From contig JAUCBN010000012.1 of NCBI GenBank assembly GCA_035048815.1, positions 12,009,001 to 12,073,000 on the forward strand: a stretch of DNA of 64,000 bases, read 5' to 3'. The notes beneath the pieces were generated by a model, which saw only the letters and a program-made list of their open reading frames with translations, searched no databases and was not told the DNA's origin. The stretch is from Abelmoschus esculentus (taxonomy: Eukaryota > Streptophyta > Magnoliopsida > Malvales > Malvaceae). Of this stretch, positions 21,131 to 32,850 are shown piece by piece. The first letter of the stretch is position 1. Every line of letters begins with the position of its first letter. Made by a program: the position numbers and the translations under genes.

Positions 21131-22072
21131 GATTTGTTCGAATTCTCTCAGATCTAAGGTGGTAGAACTTTTCTTATTTTTTCTTCTTTTTTTTATTTTC
21201 TAATCTTTATTTTTCGGTTTAAATTTTCTTATCTTATCTATCTTATTTTCATGCATTGAGGACAATGCATCCCTCTAGTTTGGAGAGAATTAGTCTATTT
21301 TGTACATATAATTAAATTGAAATGTATGAAAATATTTGTCTGTTATTAATTATTGCCTTAAATTCTATTATTTACAATTCCTTATGCAAATTTCTTTTTC
21401 GTCTGAAAAATTTATAGTCTGTCTCGATGGCAATATACCATCTAGCAACCGTAGCCGAATGTACCATTCAACATACTTGAATTCAGAAAGGTATTATAAG
21501 AATGGTACTTAAGATTAGACTATGAGTTTGAAAATTATATAAACACTATTGATGTTAGTTGATTTTAGGAGTTCTTTTCTTTTAAAAGCAACAAAGACTT
21601 AGACTTTAGATTTTAGTTAGAGGTACATATCACTGGCTCTAGTATAGTTTTACAGGTGTCCATCACTGGCTCTAAGACTTAAAATTTTTCCACTTACTAA
21701 CGGTACCCACAATTGGCTCTAGTGAGAGTAGTTTAACACTTGAGATACCCAAAACCGGCTCAAGCAGTATAAATATATACTCACATATATATTTATATAT
21801 AGAATAGGAAAAAGGAAAAATTGAGTAAAAATCTTACTCGTGAGTTTTGAGCTAAAAAAGATTAGAATTTAGAAAATCAGCTTTGATATAGCTACGCACA
21901 CACTCACAATGACTCATAGTCTAGTTTCGAGGAAATCCTAGAACCCAGAAGTGGTCGATCAAAGAAAGAATCTCTATCGCAGCAGGCAGGAAAGCATATT
22001 ACTATAAAATTTCCTACTTAAAGATATAATTGCATTACTTGAGGACAAGCAATAGTTGGAGTTTGAGGTATT
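21131..22072 (+). other. Non-coding 3' region of Athila-like remnant
   Basis: AT-rich and non-coding, with three to five imperfect repeats of CACTGGCTCTAGTA-like sequence at 21628-21760. It ends in a polypurine-like tract before the LTR. No ORF was recognised. Confidence 0.5.
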
Positions 22073-23442
22073 TGATAAGTGTGTAAAAGTCCTATAAATT
22101 ATATCATTTCTCTACTCAATTATTGCAGGTAATTAATAGATTTAATAATAATATTGGACAATTCAACTTATTTTCTATATTTTAACATCCAAGCACTTAA
22201 TTGTTATTTTTATATATTATTTAGTAGAGAACAAATATGGTTATAGTTTTCTTTCTTAGATAGAAAATAAACCTACTGATAATACGAAATAAAATCGATA
22301 GATGCTGAAAGCAGAAAATACAGACAAAGATCAATCCTAGAGAAGCACCCGCCAAGGCAACAAATAGGTTGTCGTGGTAGTAGAGTAAAGATAAACAATT
22401 GGTACACGATAGATGGAGAATAAAGAACCGAACCAGTGAGTCTAATTACAGAAAAAGAGAATCAAGGAAACAAATTCAAGCCATGGACAAATCCACAAAA
22501 TTTCAAGAGTCCAACATAAGCAAAATTAAGAAATAAAATAAAGAGTTGCATTTTAATATAAATTTGTATTTTATTCCGTGTAGAACTCCTCTTACCAATA
22601 GAGACATTGACCTAGGCTTGGCCTATATAAGTCAGTCCTTAGACCTAGAAAAGTATGTCGGCTTCCACCTAATAAACCCTTAGCATTCGTCAACACATTA
22701 TGTTCTAATTCTTCCTTAAAATATGGAATAATTATGGAAGAAAGTTGTAATTTTATTTGATTATTATTAATACAATTTCAAGATTCGTAGTCTATTCTAT
22801 CTGGTTTCATACTCTTTCTTGCATATGATCTTAGAAGATAAGTTTACGGGAAAAACCCATTTGTCTAGACTATTGATAGTTAGACTCACGAAATGAAAGA
22901 ATACGATCTTTGCCTTCGGCATTGGCTAATCCGGCTTACAGATAAGCCCATCAAGATTTCGAACACTAAAATGAAGCAGACCATTGGTTGTTTTTCTCCC
23001 TTGAATCACTCCGGGAGGTACCATCAAGAAATGGCCATCAATAGTACTCCGAACAAGGGATAAGGAGGAGACAATTAAGGCTGCTCTGTTGAACTATGAA
23101 CTGTTGAATTTTCGACAAGGCATAGCCCGCCGAGACAGCTAAGGCGACCCTTCAACGACCCGTCAAGGTGGCACTTCGACCTTCTACATTAATAAGAGGA
23201 GAATATCTTACAATTGGATTCCACAATACGAAGCAGTCCACCTAGCCTTCTCATTCTCATCTTGAATTTATTCAATTACTTAGTTATTTTTACTATTTTA
23301 GTTAATCATTCTTCAAATCAAACTTGTGTTTTTAATTTTATTAGTCTAAGAAAAATTTGTTGCGTCGGCATCCAGTCCCTGTGGGTTCAACACCTTAAAT
23401 ACTACAACTTGGCGAAAGGTGGACGCTTACATTATTAACACA
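22073..23442 (+). repeat. 3' LTR of Athila-like remnant
   Basis: Begins TGATAAGTGTGTAAAAG and ends near ATTATTAACACA. It contains a TATA box in GGCCTATATAAGTCAG (about 22620). The start TGATAAGTG is shared with the LTR at 36751. It lies about 0.6 kb upstream of the SWEET gene. Confidence 0.7.
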
Positions 23443-24000
23443 TAGGACTCAAAAAGCCTCACCATAACATATTTAACAACATATAAATAATATTATTATA
23501 AAAATATTGTGTATTGCATTTTAGTGCATAAGAATATTATTAATTGTTAAAAATGGATATTTATGTAAAATCACTCTAGTTAATATAGTATTGATATCAG
23601 TTATATATGTTTTAAACAAATATCGAATATTTCTAATTAATTGTTAGATTCCTGATTTGATTGGAAACTCCCGCTAACATTAATTTATTAACAAAGATGA
23701 CACGTAGATATATTATTTTTTTAATTATTTAATGACAAAGGATATAATGAGGTAGTTGAAATAGGGTTGGTAAACCTGGCTGGGATGTTAGAAGTTACGT
23801 CTGACAATGATTTGATTAGTTTTTTACTCTTTGGATATGTAGTCTTCATCTCCTCTAATTAAACACAACTATTGGTTTGAAGGAGGTATTCTACGTTCAT
23901 TATAATTCCTCTCATTAAATAATTTGTATTTAAAGTGGTTGAAATTTATTTAAACCAGGATTACCACGCCTACTAGAAATCAATCTCCTACCCTCTCTTC
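23443..24000. other. SWEET upstream region
   Basis: AT-rich sequence between the Athila LTR and the SWEET TATA box. It should hold the SWEET promoter. I saw no clear cis-element that I would name with confidence. Confidence 0.5.
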
Positions 24001-24012
24001 CTATATATAACA
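24001..24012 (+). promoter_or_regulatory. SWEET TATA box
   Basis: CTATATATAACA lies 80 bp before the ATG at 24081. With a start of transcription about 30 bp downstream, the 5' UTR would be about 45-50 bases. It is the only strong TATA-like motif near the gene. Confidence 0.65.
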
Positions 24013-24080
24013 CATTGAAATCAATCTTTGGAATTCATCGGACTTTCATCCCTCATAATTCCTCTGCTTCAGCTTTGAAC

Positions 24081-25200
24081 ATGGGACTTGCTCACACTAT
24101 CGTCGGAATTGTCGGTAAGTTCTTCGTTACCAGGTTTATGTTTTAACGTTATATAATTCAACATTGTAGTTGTAGTTATATATCTATTCTTTGTGCAGGG
24201 AATGTCATCTCTTTCGGTCTCTTCCTATCACCAATGTAATCAAATCTCTCTCTTTCTATTGAGTTTTAGATTACCGAAATTAAACTAGTTTGTAGCTATT
24301 TGCTGTGTTAATAAAGGATCAAAATTGCAACGCATGAATGACTGATTAATAGCATGTTTTTCTGGATAACAATTGTTTTTTTTTGTCTGCATGAACTAGG
24401 CCAACGTTTTATCAAATCTATAAAAAGAAGGCAGTGGAGGAGTTTCAAGCATATCCCTACCTGGGCACAGTTATGAACTGTATCATCTGGATGTTCTATG
24501 GTCTCCCCATTATCAAAAAAGATAATATTTTAGTGTTGACCATCAATAGCGTGGGTCTTGGCATTGAGCTTTTTTACTTGACCGTATATGTCGTGTACGC
24601 TAATGATCGGAAGAAAAGGGTACGTAGGAATCATTAATCTCTTCCAACACCCCTTGTTTCTATGAATCTGAGACTGAGATGTGTCTAAATTTCAGGCTTG
24701 TGTTTGGTATATCCTGCTTCTTGAAGCAGTATTGACTGTCTGCATCGTTCTTGTGGCTTTGTTCGTTTTCTATAGCCATCGAACTCTTATGGTTGGCATC
24801 ATAGCTGATTTTTTCAACATCATCATGTATGCTGCACCTCTGGCCATATGGACAAAAGTGATCCAAACAAAGAGTGTGGAATACATGCCTTTCTGGCTCT
24901 CACTTGCAGGCTTTTCTAATGGAATCTGTTGGACAATCTATGGACTCCTACAATTTGATATATTCATTTTGGTAAGTACAATGAGTAATTAAAATGCATA
25001 GTATACATAGATAGAGATATAGTAATATATTTTTTTTTGTTTATTTTCAGGTTTCCAATGGATTAGGAGCCATGTTTGGGTTTGTTCAGTTGTGTTTATA
25101 TGGATACTTTTACTTCAAGGGAAACAACAAAGCGAAAGAACAAGGAAAGAAGCCGTCACCACAGGTTCAGCTATCCAATCTTCCTTGTGGAGCTGCATGA
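24081..25200 (+). CDS. SWEET sugar transporter, MtN3/saliva family (clade II-like)
   Basis: Five exons give a 238-aa protein: 24081-24114, 24199-24235, 24400-24619, 24696-24971 and 25051-25200. All introns are GT-AG and phases join cleanly. The product is a seven-helix uniporter for sugars in plasma membrane or vacuole, made of two MtN3 three-helix repeats (about residues 5-90 and 98-185) joined by a linker helix. Visible family marks are [12 protein letters not shown], the [10 protein letters not shown] block, [11 protein letters not shown] and [10 protein letters not shown]73, W176 and N192 fit substrate-pocket residues known in Arabidopsis SWEET1. The C-terminal tail is short (about 28 residues). 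Most plant SWEETs have six exons; here the usual exons 4 and 5 are fused (276 bp). Similarity to SWEET4/5/7 types is a recollection and not an alignment, so substrate is not assigned. It looks intact. Confidence 0.93.
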
Positions 25201-25460
25201 CGTTTTGGTTTTCAGTTCAAAACATGACCATAACTTGTGAAGTTTGAACATTGTTCTTTTCTTAGGTTTTAGGTTTAATGTGATTTTGATTCAATTCCCT
25301 TTTTTTCTATCATGCTTTTAAGATATTTTGTTTCAGTAAACTTAAGCTATTTCAATTTTATTATTGCTCATTATCATGTTTTTTTATTTTTGGTCAAACA
25401 AAATTCAATTCAATTACTTCTTTTGATATTTTAATATGTGCAATACATTTTACAGTTTAT
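25201..25460 (+). other. SWEET 3' UTR and flank
   Basis: This T-rich 3' region is the segment repeated, with divergence, at 2446-2521, 12647-12960 and 18792-18900. No perfect AATAAA was seen; plant poly(A) signals are often degenerate, so the cleavage site is not fixed. Confidence 0.6.
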
Positions 25461-26254
25461 CATCCTCAAATTTATTTGATAATATTTATTTATTGATAAA
25501 CAAAAAATATCTCTAACATTTGAATGGCGAAATAATTTACCAGCACAAATAATATACTAAAAAATAGGTCTCATCCAACGACGAAAGAGAGAGATTACGA
25601 GAGAATAACTGAAAAGTTTTTGGCTTATTCATGAACTTTGTAGCAATTTCTAGAAAATTGAGGTCGAATTCAGTCTTAAAAAGACCAAGATAAAATAATA
25701 ATTTAAATTTAAGATTGAATAACTATTATCTACGACTGTTTGGTATTAAAAAAATTTAATGCTGAATTATATAGTTTATCCTATAAATTTCACCGATATG
25801 TTTCATGGAAATTGATAAGTTAGTTCCTCTCCTTCAATTTGTCATAATTTAGTTCCGGTATATACTTTATTGAAATCGAATAATTAGCCTAATAAAATAA
25901 CATTGTTAAACTTTAATCTTAAATCGTTGATTTGAAAATCTACGGTACAACTAATTGTTTGCAACACATCAGTAAAATAAGTAACTCAAGTTCCTGTGTT
26001 CTCTAATGAAAGACTAACATTCCGGTGTTCTATAGTACGAAAATGAAATTTCAACAAATTAGGGACACTAATTTCTCAATTCTCGTAAAGTAGAAGGTTA
26101 AATTTCAAAATTAAGCCAATTATTTTTAGTGTCTTTTTTCGAGCTAATAATAAAAAATAAATTTTAAACCGTAAATTTAAATTTTTAAATTATAAATTTT
26201 AAACTCTAACTTTAAATTTTAAATTATAAATTTCAAGGGATTAATTAATACAAG
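25461..26254. other. AT-rich spacer
   Basis: No gene or element recognised. There are several AATTTTAAATTATAAATTT-type words from 26150 on. Confidence 0.4.
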
Positions 26255-26755
26255 TTTAAGTCATTGGATCAACGAGTATAAACGTCTATCTCCTAATAAA
26301 GCTTCCACTTTAAATTAGGGTTTAAGATTATGAGTTATGATTAAGGTTTAGAAATTAGAGATAGAGTGTATTTTTTAAGATATAGGATTTTAGGTTTAGG
26401 ATATAGAAAATTAGAGTTCAAGTTTAGAATTTCATTTTAGATGATTTTTTAACGGGAGGCAGGAAAAAAGACACAGTCAAGAGGCAAGAGATTCTATTCT
26501 TGGATCAACTATAGTGGGCGCAAATCGTCTACCTCTTAATCATGCTTCCATTAGTGTCTCTACTTTAAATTAGTTTAGAGTTTAGGGTTCAAAATTAGGA
26601 ACTATGGTTAAAATTTAGGAAATTATGGATAGGGTATATTTTTTAAGGTCTAGGGTTAAAGATTTATGATATAGAAAATTAGGGTTAGGGTTTAAAATTT
26701 AATTTTTTAGATTTTTAACGGTAGGTAAAGAAAGAGGCACGATTAGAAGGCATGA
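26255..26755. repeat. Tandem duplication, about 245-bp unit
   Basis: Two diverged direct copies lie at about 26261-26495 and 26502-26755. Each runs from TTGGATCAAC through TTCCAT, TTTAAATTAG and TAGAAAATTAG to a purine-rich GGCAxGAGATT. No coding potential was seen. Confidence 0.65.
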
Positions 26756-28610
26756 GATTTCTACTCTATTCTATCGTCGTTTCTTTCCACCTTCACACAA
26801 AGAAGTCTAAAGTTGTGAACAAAAATCCTCATCTCTTTTTTTATAAATTATATATCTATTTTATAGTGATTTATGTTCGTTCGTATCTCTCCCTTCAAAC
26901 AATGTCTTATAGCAGTTTATGTTAAAGATTTATTTTTCTACCTCCCAACAATATCTCATCATCATTTCCTTTTTAGTATCTCTTTTCGAACTCAATAATA
27001 AAATTATAAATGTTAAACTCTATTTTTAAACTTTAAACTCTAAAAATATACTTCACCTTTTATTTTATAAATCTTAATCTTATATCCTAATTTTAAATTA
27101 TTATTTTTATTGTGGAACATTCGAAAGGCAGAAGTTATTCTAGATTTTTCAGTGCATGAAAACTTACAGGGCTAAAACCATGTAATGGACTTTTGGCATA
27201 TGTTTCTCTCTATTCTTTTAGCAGTCCAAAACCATACAAGGTTGAAACTTTAAACCAACTTCCCACGGTTCAAGCACCACAACCTCAGCAGTCGTTTCAT
27301 TAACTCATAGGGATAGGATAGTATTTTTTGGTATATTGATGTGAATATATATTATATTTTTTTAATTTTTGATAATATATATAAAAAAATTACATATAAG
27401 TCTAGGATGTTATATCGGTATTATTAATAAAATTATTTTTTTGGATAAGTTGTATATTTTATTTATCCAAAAAAATAAGAAAAAACATGTGTTTTACTTA
27501 CAGTATCTCTTAGGGAATTCCCCAAGCAAGACAAAGTGTTTTATTTACAGTATCTATGTGAATATCTCTATTGTTAATCTTGATAGTAACAATATCTCGT
27601 ATACATCGAAATAAGTTGCAGTAGTCCTTGCTAATAGTCTTATATTTTCTTTGGTTTCGTTCTTCCCAAATGAAATACAAAAATTTTATTTTTCAAAAAA
27701 AAAAGAAATACAGAAATTTCAAACAAGCCAAAGGATGAAACAATCAATGATCTCCCCTTCAGATTGGTACATAACCAATCTAGTTCTCCATTCTAATCCA
27801 ATATAAATCTGCTAATGTCACAATGAATAAAAACAATTTCCCATAAAATTAATTTAATAATATACTAATGTAAATAATCTCTCTTTTTATAAACATAGAT
27901 GTTATAATATTTTTTAAAATAATTATATATTACTCTTTGTCTTATTAGATTTATATTTTACTGTTTTTTTAATTTAACTTATTATTTAAAAATTATAATT
28001 GATAAAAACTAAAAATATATTTTATAAACTTTCAATTAAATATTTTTAAAATTTTATAAAATTTAATTATCTAAAATAATCAAAATCAAAACTTAAAAAG
28101 TAATTTTTAAAAAGTTAATAAAAGATAAAATTAATAAGAAGTAATCATTTGATACATTACAGTAACGTTTTTAGCTCCACGAATAATATTAATTTATAAT
28201 CATAAACGATCAATATATAAGTTATATTTTGATATATAAATTGTGTAAAAAAATACATAATACTTCTTTAAATTTTAAAATTTTAAATTTAGATAATGAT
28301 ATTAATTTCTATCCTTTCCTAAACCTAAGGCTACAAAGGCTATAATTTCAACCCCAAGCACTGATCTTTATTACAAACCAGAAGTTTCTTATCTCTGGTG
28401 GGTCTCAATGTAGAGACAGTGGGTACTGGAAAGAGTAATGAAGCGCTTGAATATTCAATGAAATGACAACATTAATAAAATAAAAAGCTGAAACCTCTTG
28501 AAGCTTCATTCACCAAAGTCAATAAGAATGTTGTTCCTCCAAATGAAGTGTGGGTTACCATTTATATATCTTACCAGATTTATGCTATCTGTGTCATCCC
28601 ATATGGAAAA
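26756..28610. other. AT-rich spacer, one exon-like patch
   Basis: 27228-27305 resembles a terminal exon (SPKPYKVETLNQLPTVQAPQ and on to a TAA) but has no supporting gene around it and is not claimed as a gene. The rest is low-complexity AT sequence. Confidence 0.35.
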
Positions 28611-28700
28611 ATCTGTGTCCAGTTAGAGTTTAACAATGAATAGTTAAACTCTAACTAAGCTTGTTTCCTCGTATATCAATTGAGAAAGATGTCCATTTAC
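28611..28700. repeat. Direct repeat copy A with internal hairpin
   Basis: It shares TTAAACTCTAACTAAGC and TGTTTCCTCGTATATCAAT-like sequence with copy B at 29520-29610, about 0.9 kb away. Inside, AGTTAGAGTTTAAC and its complement GTTAAACTCTAACT surround a short loop. Confidence 0.65.
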
Positions 28701-29519
28701 GAAATGCTTGATGTGCAAGTTTGAATTGATTACCGATAATCGTCTAGAGCTTATTTTTTATGATCGGTTGAATTTGTTAAAATCGAAAGATTGAGATAAA
28801 TAAGTCAAAGATTTTAGAGTGACTCGGTCACACTTACATCCACTACCTTAGTATACAACTAATTATTTCAACCAATTCACTAAGAATTTGTCCTCTTTTG
28901 TTAGGCTTGATCACAACCAATTCTATTAGCAAAGTGGTGGAGAAGAGGTTGATTGGGTGAAAATTTGAGGAAGCAAATTGATAGGCAAAATAATACGTAA
29001 GGATTTAAAGTGGTCGGATTTCTAACCAAATCCTACATCCACTAACTTAGTTTTCCGCCAAGGATTTTCCAAATTCACTCTTGAATCTTTTTCCTTTTGA
29101 GAACAAAACGATAACCTTTACAATCAAGATTTTATCATCGAATCTAACATCTAAAGTTCACAACCTAAACTTTGAGAATCCTCTCAAATAAGAGAAAAAT
29201 AAAACAAACAAGAAATCCCTCTAAAAGGTTGATATGTTTGCAAAATAAACATTCACCCAATTCCTAAACACTTGAGCAAATTTAACAATAAAAGCTCACA
29301 AGTGTTGTCTATACAAGAAATGAAAGAATTAAGCTCTAAAAAATTCTATGGTCATATTGTTCTTACAATGAAAGCATTAGTCTTTTCTTGATGCTTAGAC
29401 GTTCAATTTATCCTCCAAAATGTGCTTGTAGTCGTTGATGATCACTGAAATTAAATTGAAGCCGTTTGAAGCTGATTTTCAGGTTAATTTCCTTTTCTGG
29501 TGTCAGTCATATATCAATT
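28701..29519. other. Interval between the 90-bp direct repeats
   Basis: No ORF of note. Two related stretches (about 28806-28920 and 28985-29095) share TACATCCACTA and CTTAG words. This could be a small non-autonomous retroelement between short terminal repeats, but no primer site was identified. Confidence 0.3.
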
Positions 29520-29610
29520 GAAATCTATGTCTAGTTAGAGTCTAAAAATGAATAGTTAAACTCTAACTAAGCATGTTTCCTTGTATATCAATAGAGAAAA
29601 TGTCGATTTA
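29520..29610. repeat. Direct repeat copy B with internal hairpin
   Basis: This is the second copy of the repeat at 28611-28700. The hairpin arms are AGTTAGAGTCT and the nearby AAACTCTAACT, so one arm has a mismatch. Confidence 0.65.
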
Positions 29611-30714
29611 TGATTCACGTGTTCGATCTTTATGTAATAGTTTTGTTGATGAGCTATGTAAGATGATTGTGGTGGGTTTTCAGGCGGTTCACCTAGACTG
29701 AAGTGGCTAGAGAACTCAATCAATAGTAACGGGAGAGACTAGGAGAAAAAAAAGAGAAATGAGATTTGAATCGATTTTTTATGCGAGATTCAGCTTGAGC
29801 GAAGTTGATAGTCCTTGTATACACATTGGGGAGGTCTGACGACAATGTCAAATTTAAATATGGTAAGATATGCTGGATGGGGCAGATCAGAGCCATGCAT
29901 GTCTTACCAATGAGTAGTGCTTATTGAACATGATCAAATGAATTTCGGACAGATATCTCCGAAGAATATAGTGAAAGAAAGATCATAATACATAGGGATT
30001 ATGGCGAGATCATAGAAGGTATAACAAGTTTACAAACAAGTGTAGTACAATAATAAGACACATTCTATTCTAAAAAAAACTTCAAAATGATGTTATTGGA
30101 TAGAGACGACCATAAATTCTAAAAGATTCATGGACATTAAAATGGAGTGTTCAGGATAATAATCATGACTTTGTTGACTCTTCCAATACCACCATTGCTA
30201 TACTTCAAACAGCTTAAACCATGCAATATTATATAATCAATTCAGTAAGAATAGTTTATGTTGTTATCGATACGATTTCAAGTCGCATGGAATAGTTTAC
30301 TTATGGTGTATGCGTGTGTGACAATGATATGCATCTGTTACAGACGTGTGAGTTATAAAAAAAAATCGGAATGAATATTGTTATAAAACCATTACTCTCT
30401 TTTCAAAAGATAATATGCAACGTTATTGTTTTTATATATTAAATTTTTTCTTTCTTTTCCATTGTAGGATTAACGTGTCTTGTATGTTTAAGCTGTGATA
30501 ATTTTTTTTCATTTAATCTTAGTGATATCCTCCTCATGAGTCATCCTCCTCATGAGTCATCCTCCCTCAGGGTAATGAACATAAATTTGGTTTCATAATA
30601 GACTCTAAATATACTAGGAGTAGAGAGAATGTGATGGTCCCCAAGGAAAACTATGAATCCAACATAGAGGTTTAGTTTAAGTAACAACAAATTCGACAAT
30701 ACATAAGTACATGC
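29611..30714. other. Spacer with short tandem repeat
   Basis: No gene recognised. At 30528-30570 a 16-bp unit TCCTCCTCATGAGTCA occurs twice and a third, shortened copy follows. Confidence 0.5.
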
Positions 30715-31797
30715 TCTAGCGATGTGAAAAATCCATAATTAAGTGTATCGCTAGAAATATTCTTTTTGGGTTAAAAAACATTTATTGATGTGTCGTTTTG
30801 AAATTAATGTCTTCCACATAGGGTTTTCAGCTAAAAAAATGAATTTTGAAAATTTGGAGTTGCCATCGGCCGTTTTGATAGACCGGGCACCATAAAATCA
30901 GAGATTTGAAAAATTAAGATTCGGGAGTCGGTTATGGATGAGAAGGATTAGCACCCCACACAGTCCAAAAATTAGTACTTTACTTAATTATCGCTTTATT
31001 AATATTAAATTTTTCGAACTAATTTAACGACCAAATTAATTTTTAATTGGATTTACGCATTTATTTTAAAGCACCTAAACCCGAAGGTAAGCGTCCGAAC
31101 CACCACCACTACACTAGAGTTGGTCTTGCTTACGACCAAATTTAGGGGTCCGCATCAACAAATTAATATCATTTGCAACTTAAACATAACAAATAAATTT
31201 AATACATCATATAAAAATACATAAAAACATAAATATTAATCTAACAAAAATAATACTAATCTAAACATAAATTAAAAATATACATAAATAAATATTAATT
31301 TAAAACATAAATAAAATCTAAATACCAAATAAAATAATAAACATTATATTTCATTAAAATAAAGTCAAAATACAAAATAAAGAAAAGAAAATATACTTAA
31401 GAGTTCAAAAGGTTAACCCCGAGTGATCCTCACCGAGATCTATGATCACGACCCCTCCAAAATTTTTAACTAGATCGAATCTTAAAAATAAGACCCGATC
31501 GAACCATCTAAAATTTGGGGAGAGCTAAGCTCTCAAATCAAGATCATGGGTACTATCCTCACCCAATTGGTTCCTCTCTTCAAAAGGCTCCCCCTCAGCT
31601 CCTTTTATAGGCAATTGGAGAGAGGGGAGTGAGGTTTCTCATCGATTTGGGATTCCAATCTCATATCAACTTTCCTTTCCTTTCATTTCCTTCTTATTTT
31701 TTCATTTTTTCTCTATTTTTCTTCTCTTTTTAATAATAATATGACTACTACAATAATACTACATATACTAAAATCCGATTAAAAATGAGTGATTACA
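30715..31797 (-). repeat. 3' LTR of TAT/Ogre-like element
   Basis: Matches 44386-45451 along nearly its whole length, for example AATTAAGTGTATCGCTAGAA and ACTACTACAATAATACTACA. On the minus strand it starts TGTAATCACTC. The other end has TC where TG is expected. Confidence 0.85.
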
Positions 31798-31812
31798 GTT
31801 TCCCCTCTTTGC
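31798..31812 (-). other. Polypurine tract of TAT/Ogre-like element
   Basis: On the minus strand AAAGAGGGGAAAC directly precedes the LTR start. Its complement is similar to the tract at about 18525-18540. Confidence 0.75.
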
Positions 31813-32039
31813 TTGTTCTTGTGAAACAAGGATAAAGCAAAGATAAAAAAGCACTCATTTTTCTTATTCTTCGATTTTGGCTTCAGAAATCACAGGCTCT
31901 TCTGGAACTTTCTGATCTTCTTCAGTTGAATCTTCAGGCTTGTAAGTACTTCCTGTATTAAACTTCTTCACCTTCTGATCTTTGAGCTACAGGTTACTTC
32001 GGTTATATGACGTTTCGCCTTTTGAACAGATCTTATAAA

Positions 32040-32620
32040 ACAAAAGCTCCTCTTATTTAGAACTTTCATCTCTAGATCTTGAGTTGAGGTCTCTTCTGTA
32101 TAAAACCTTCACTCTGAAGTCTTGAGTTATATGCCCCTCTTGTATAGAGCTTTTTACTTAGACTATGATTAAGATAGGGTCTCTCCTGTATGAGACTCTT
32201 TATCTTTTACGTTGTTGGTTTCTCCTATACAAAATATTCTGCATCATGACAGATCTTGCAAAATAAGATTCCTCCTATATAGAACTCTTACTTCTGGATC
32301 CAGAATTAGGGTTTCTCCTGTATGAAACCTTTCACTCTGAAGTCTCAAGTTGAGTATCTCTCCTATATGAAGCTTTAATCTCAAAGACGAAAATTAAGAT
32401 GGGGTCCCTCCTATACAAAACTCCTCCTCTTTGATGATGTTGGTTTCTGCTATATAAAACCCTCGCGGCCTGGGTGGACTTTTCAACTGGTAGTTCTTTC
32501 TGTATAGAACTATGAGTTTCTGTTTTTGGTGTGTACAAGTTCTTTCTGTATAAAACTGTTGAAAATTCTCTTTTTATGGGGCTTCGAACATGTTGGTACC
32601 TTCTGTTTGGAACCTTCATC
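32040..32620. repeat. Degenerate tandem repeats (TCTCCTGTATGAAAC type)
   Basis: About eight imperfect units of 55-75 bp, each with a TCTCCTGTATAAAACT-like core followed by CTTCAxTCTxAAGTC. They sit in the non-coding 3' part of the TAT/Ogre-like element. Confidence 0.7.
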
Positions 32621-32850
32621 TCCGAGTCTTTCGGGACTCACGCCAAGTGGCTGCCAATATTCTTTCTGAAAATATTTGGTCGGGACTCACGCCAAGTGGC
32701 TGCCAATCTTCATTCTGAATCGGGACTCACGCCAGATTGGCTACAAATATTTTTCTTTGAAAATATTTGGTTGGGACTCACTCCCATTAGCTATCAATCT
32801 TCCTTTTGAATTGGGACTCACGCCTTCAAAGGCTGTCAATCTCTTTTAAA
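32620..32850. repeat. Tandem repeats (GGGACTCACGCCAAGTGGCT type)
   Basis: Five imperfect copies of a 40-55-bp unit with the core GGGACTCACGCC, then GGCTGCCAAT and a TTTCTGAAAATATTTGG-like spacer. Confidence 0.85.

Larger units (their letters stand above)
19380..23442 (+). mobile_element. Athila-like Ty3/gypsy remnant
   Basis: In order: a fragment of LTR (19380-about 19640), a decayed 3'-ORF region (about 19740-21130), a non-coding stretch ending in a polypurine-like GGAGTTTGAGGTATT, and a full LTR (22073-23442). The word CATTGAGGACAATGCAT at about 21252 and GAGGACAAGCAATAG at about 22041 are typical of sequences before the 3' LTR in Athila elements. Gag and pol are missing entirely, so this is a deletion derivative. 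Confidence 0.7.

Noticed and set aside
27228..27305. Possible last exon ending SPKPYKVETLNQLPTVQAPQ and on
   Set aside because: The acceptor is plausible but no upstream exons were found; composition alone is not enough.
30528..30570. Tandem CATGAGTCA units as a regulatory array
   Set aside because: Only two to three copies and no gene nearby; kept as a short repeat.
32040..32850. Regularly spaced repeats that might suggest a CRISPR-like array
   Set aside because: Units are degenerate and of variable length with similar 'spacers'. They are tandem repeats of a plant retroelement.
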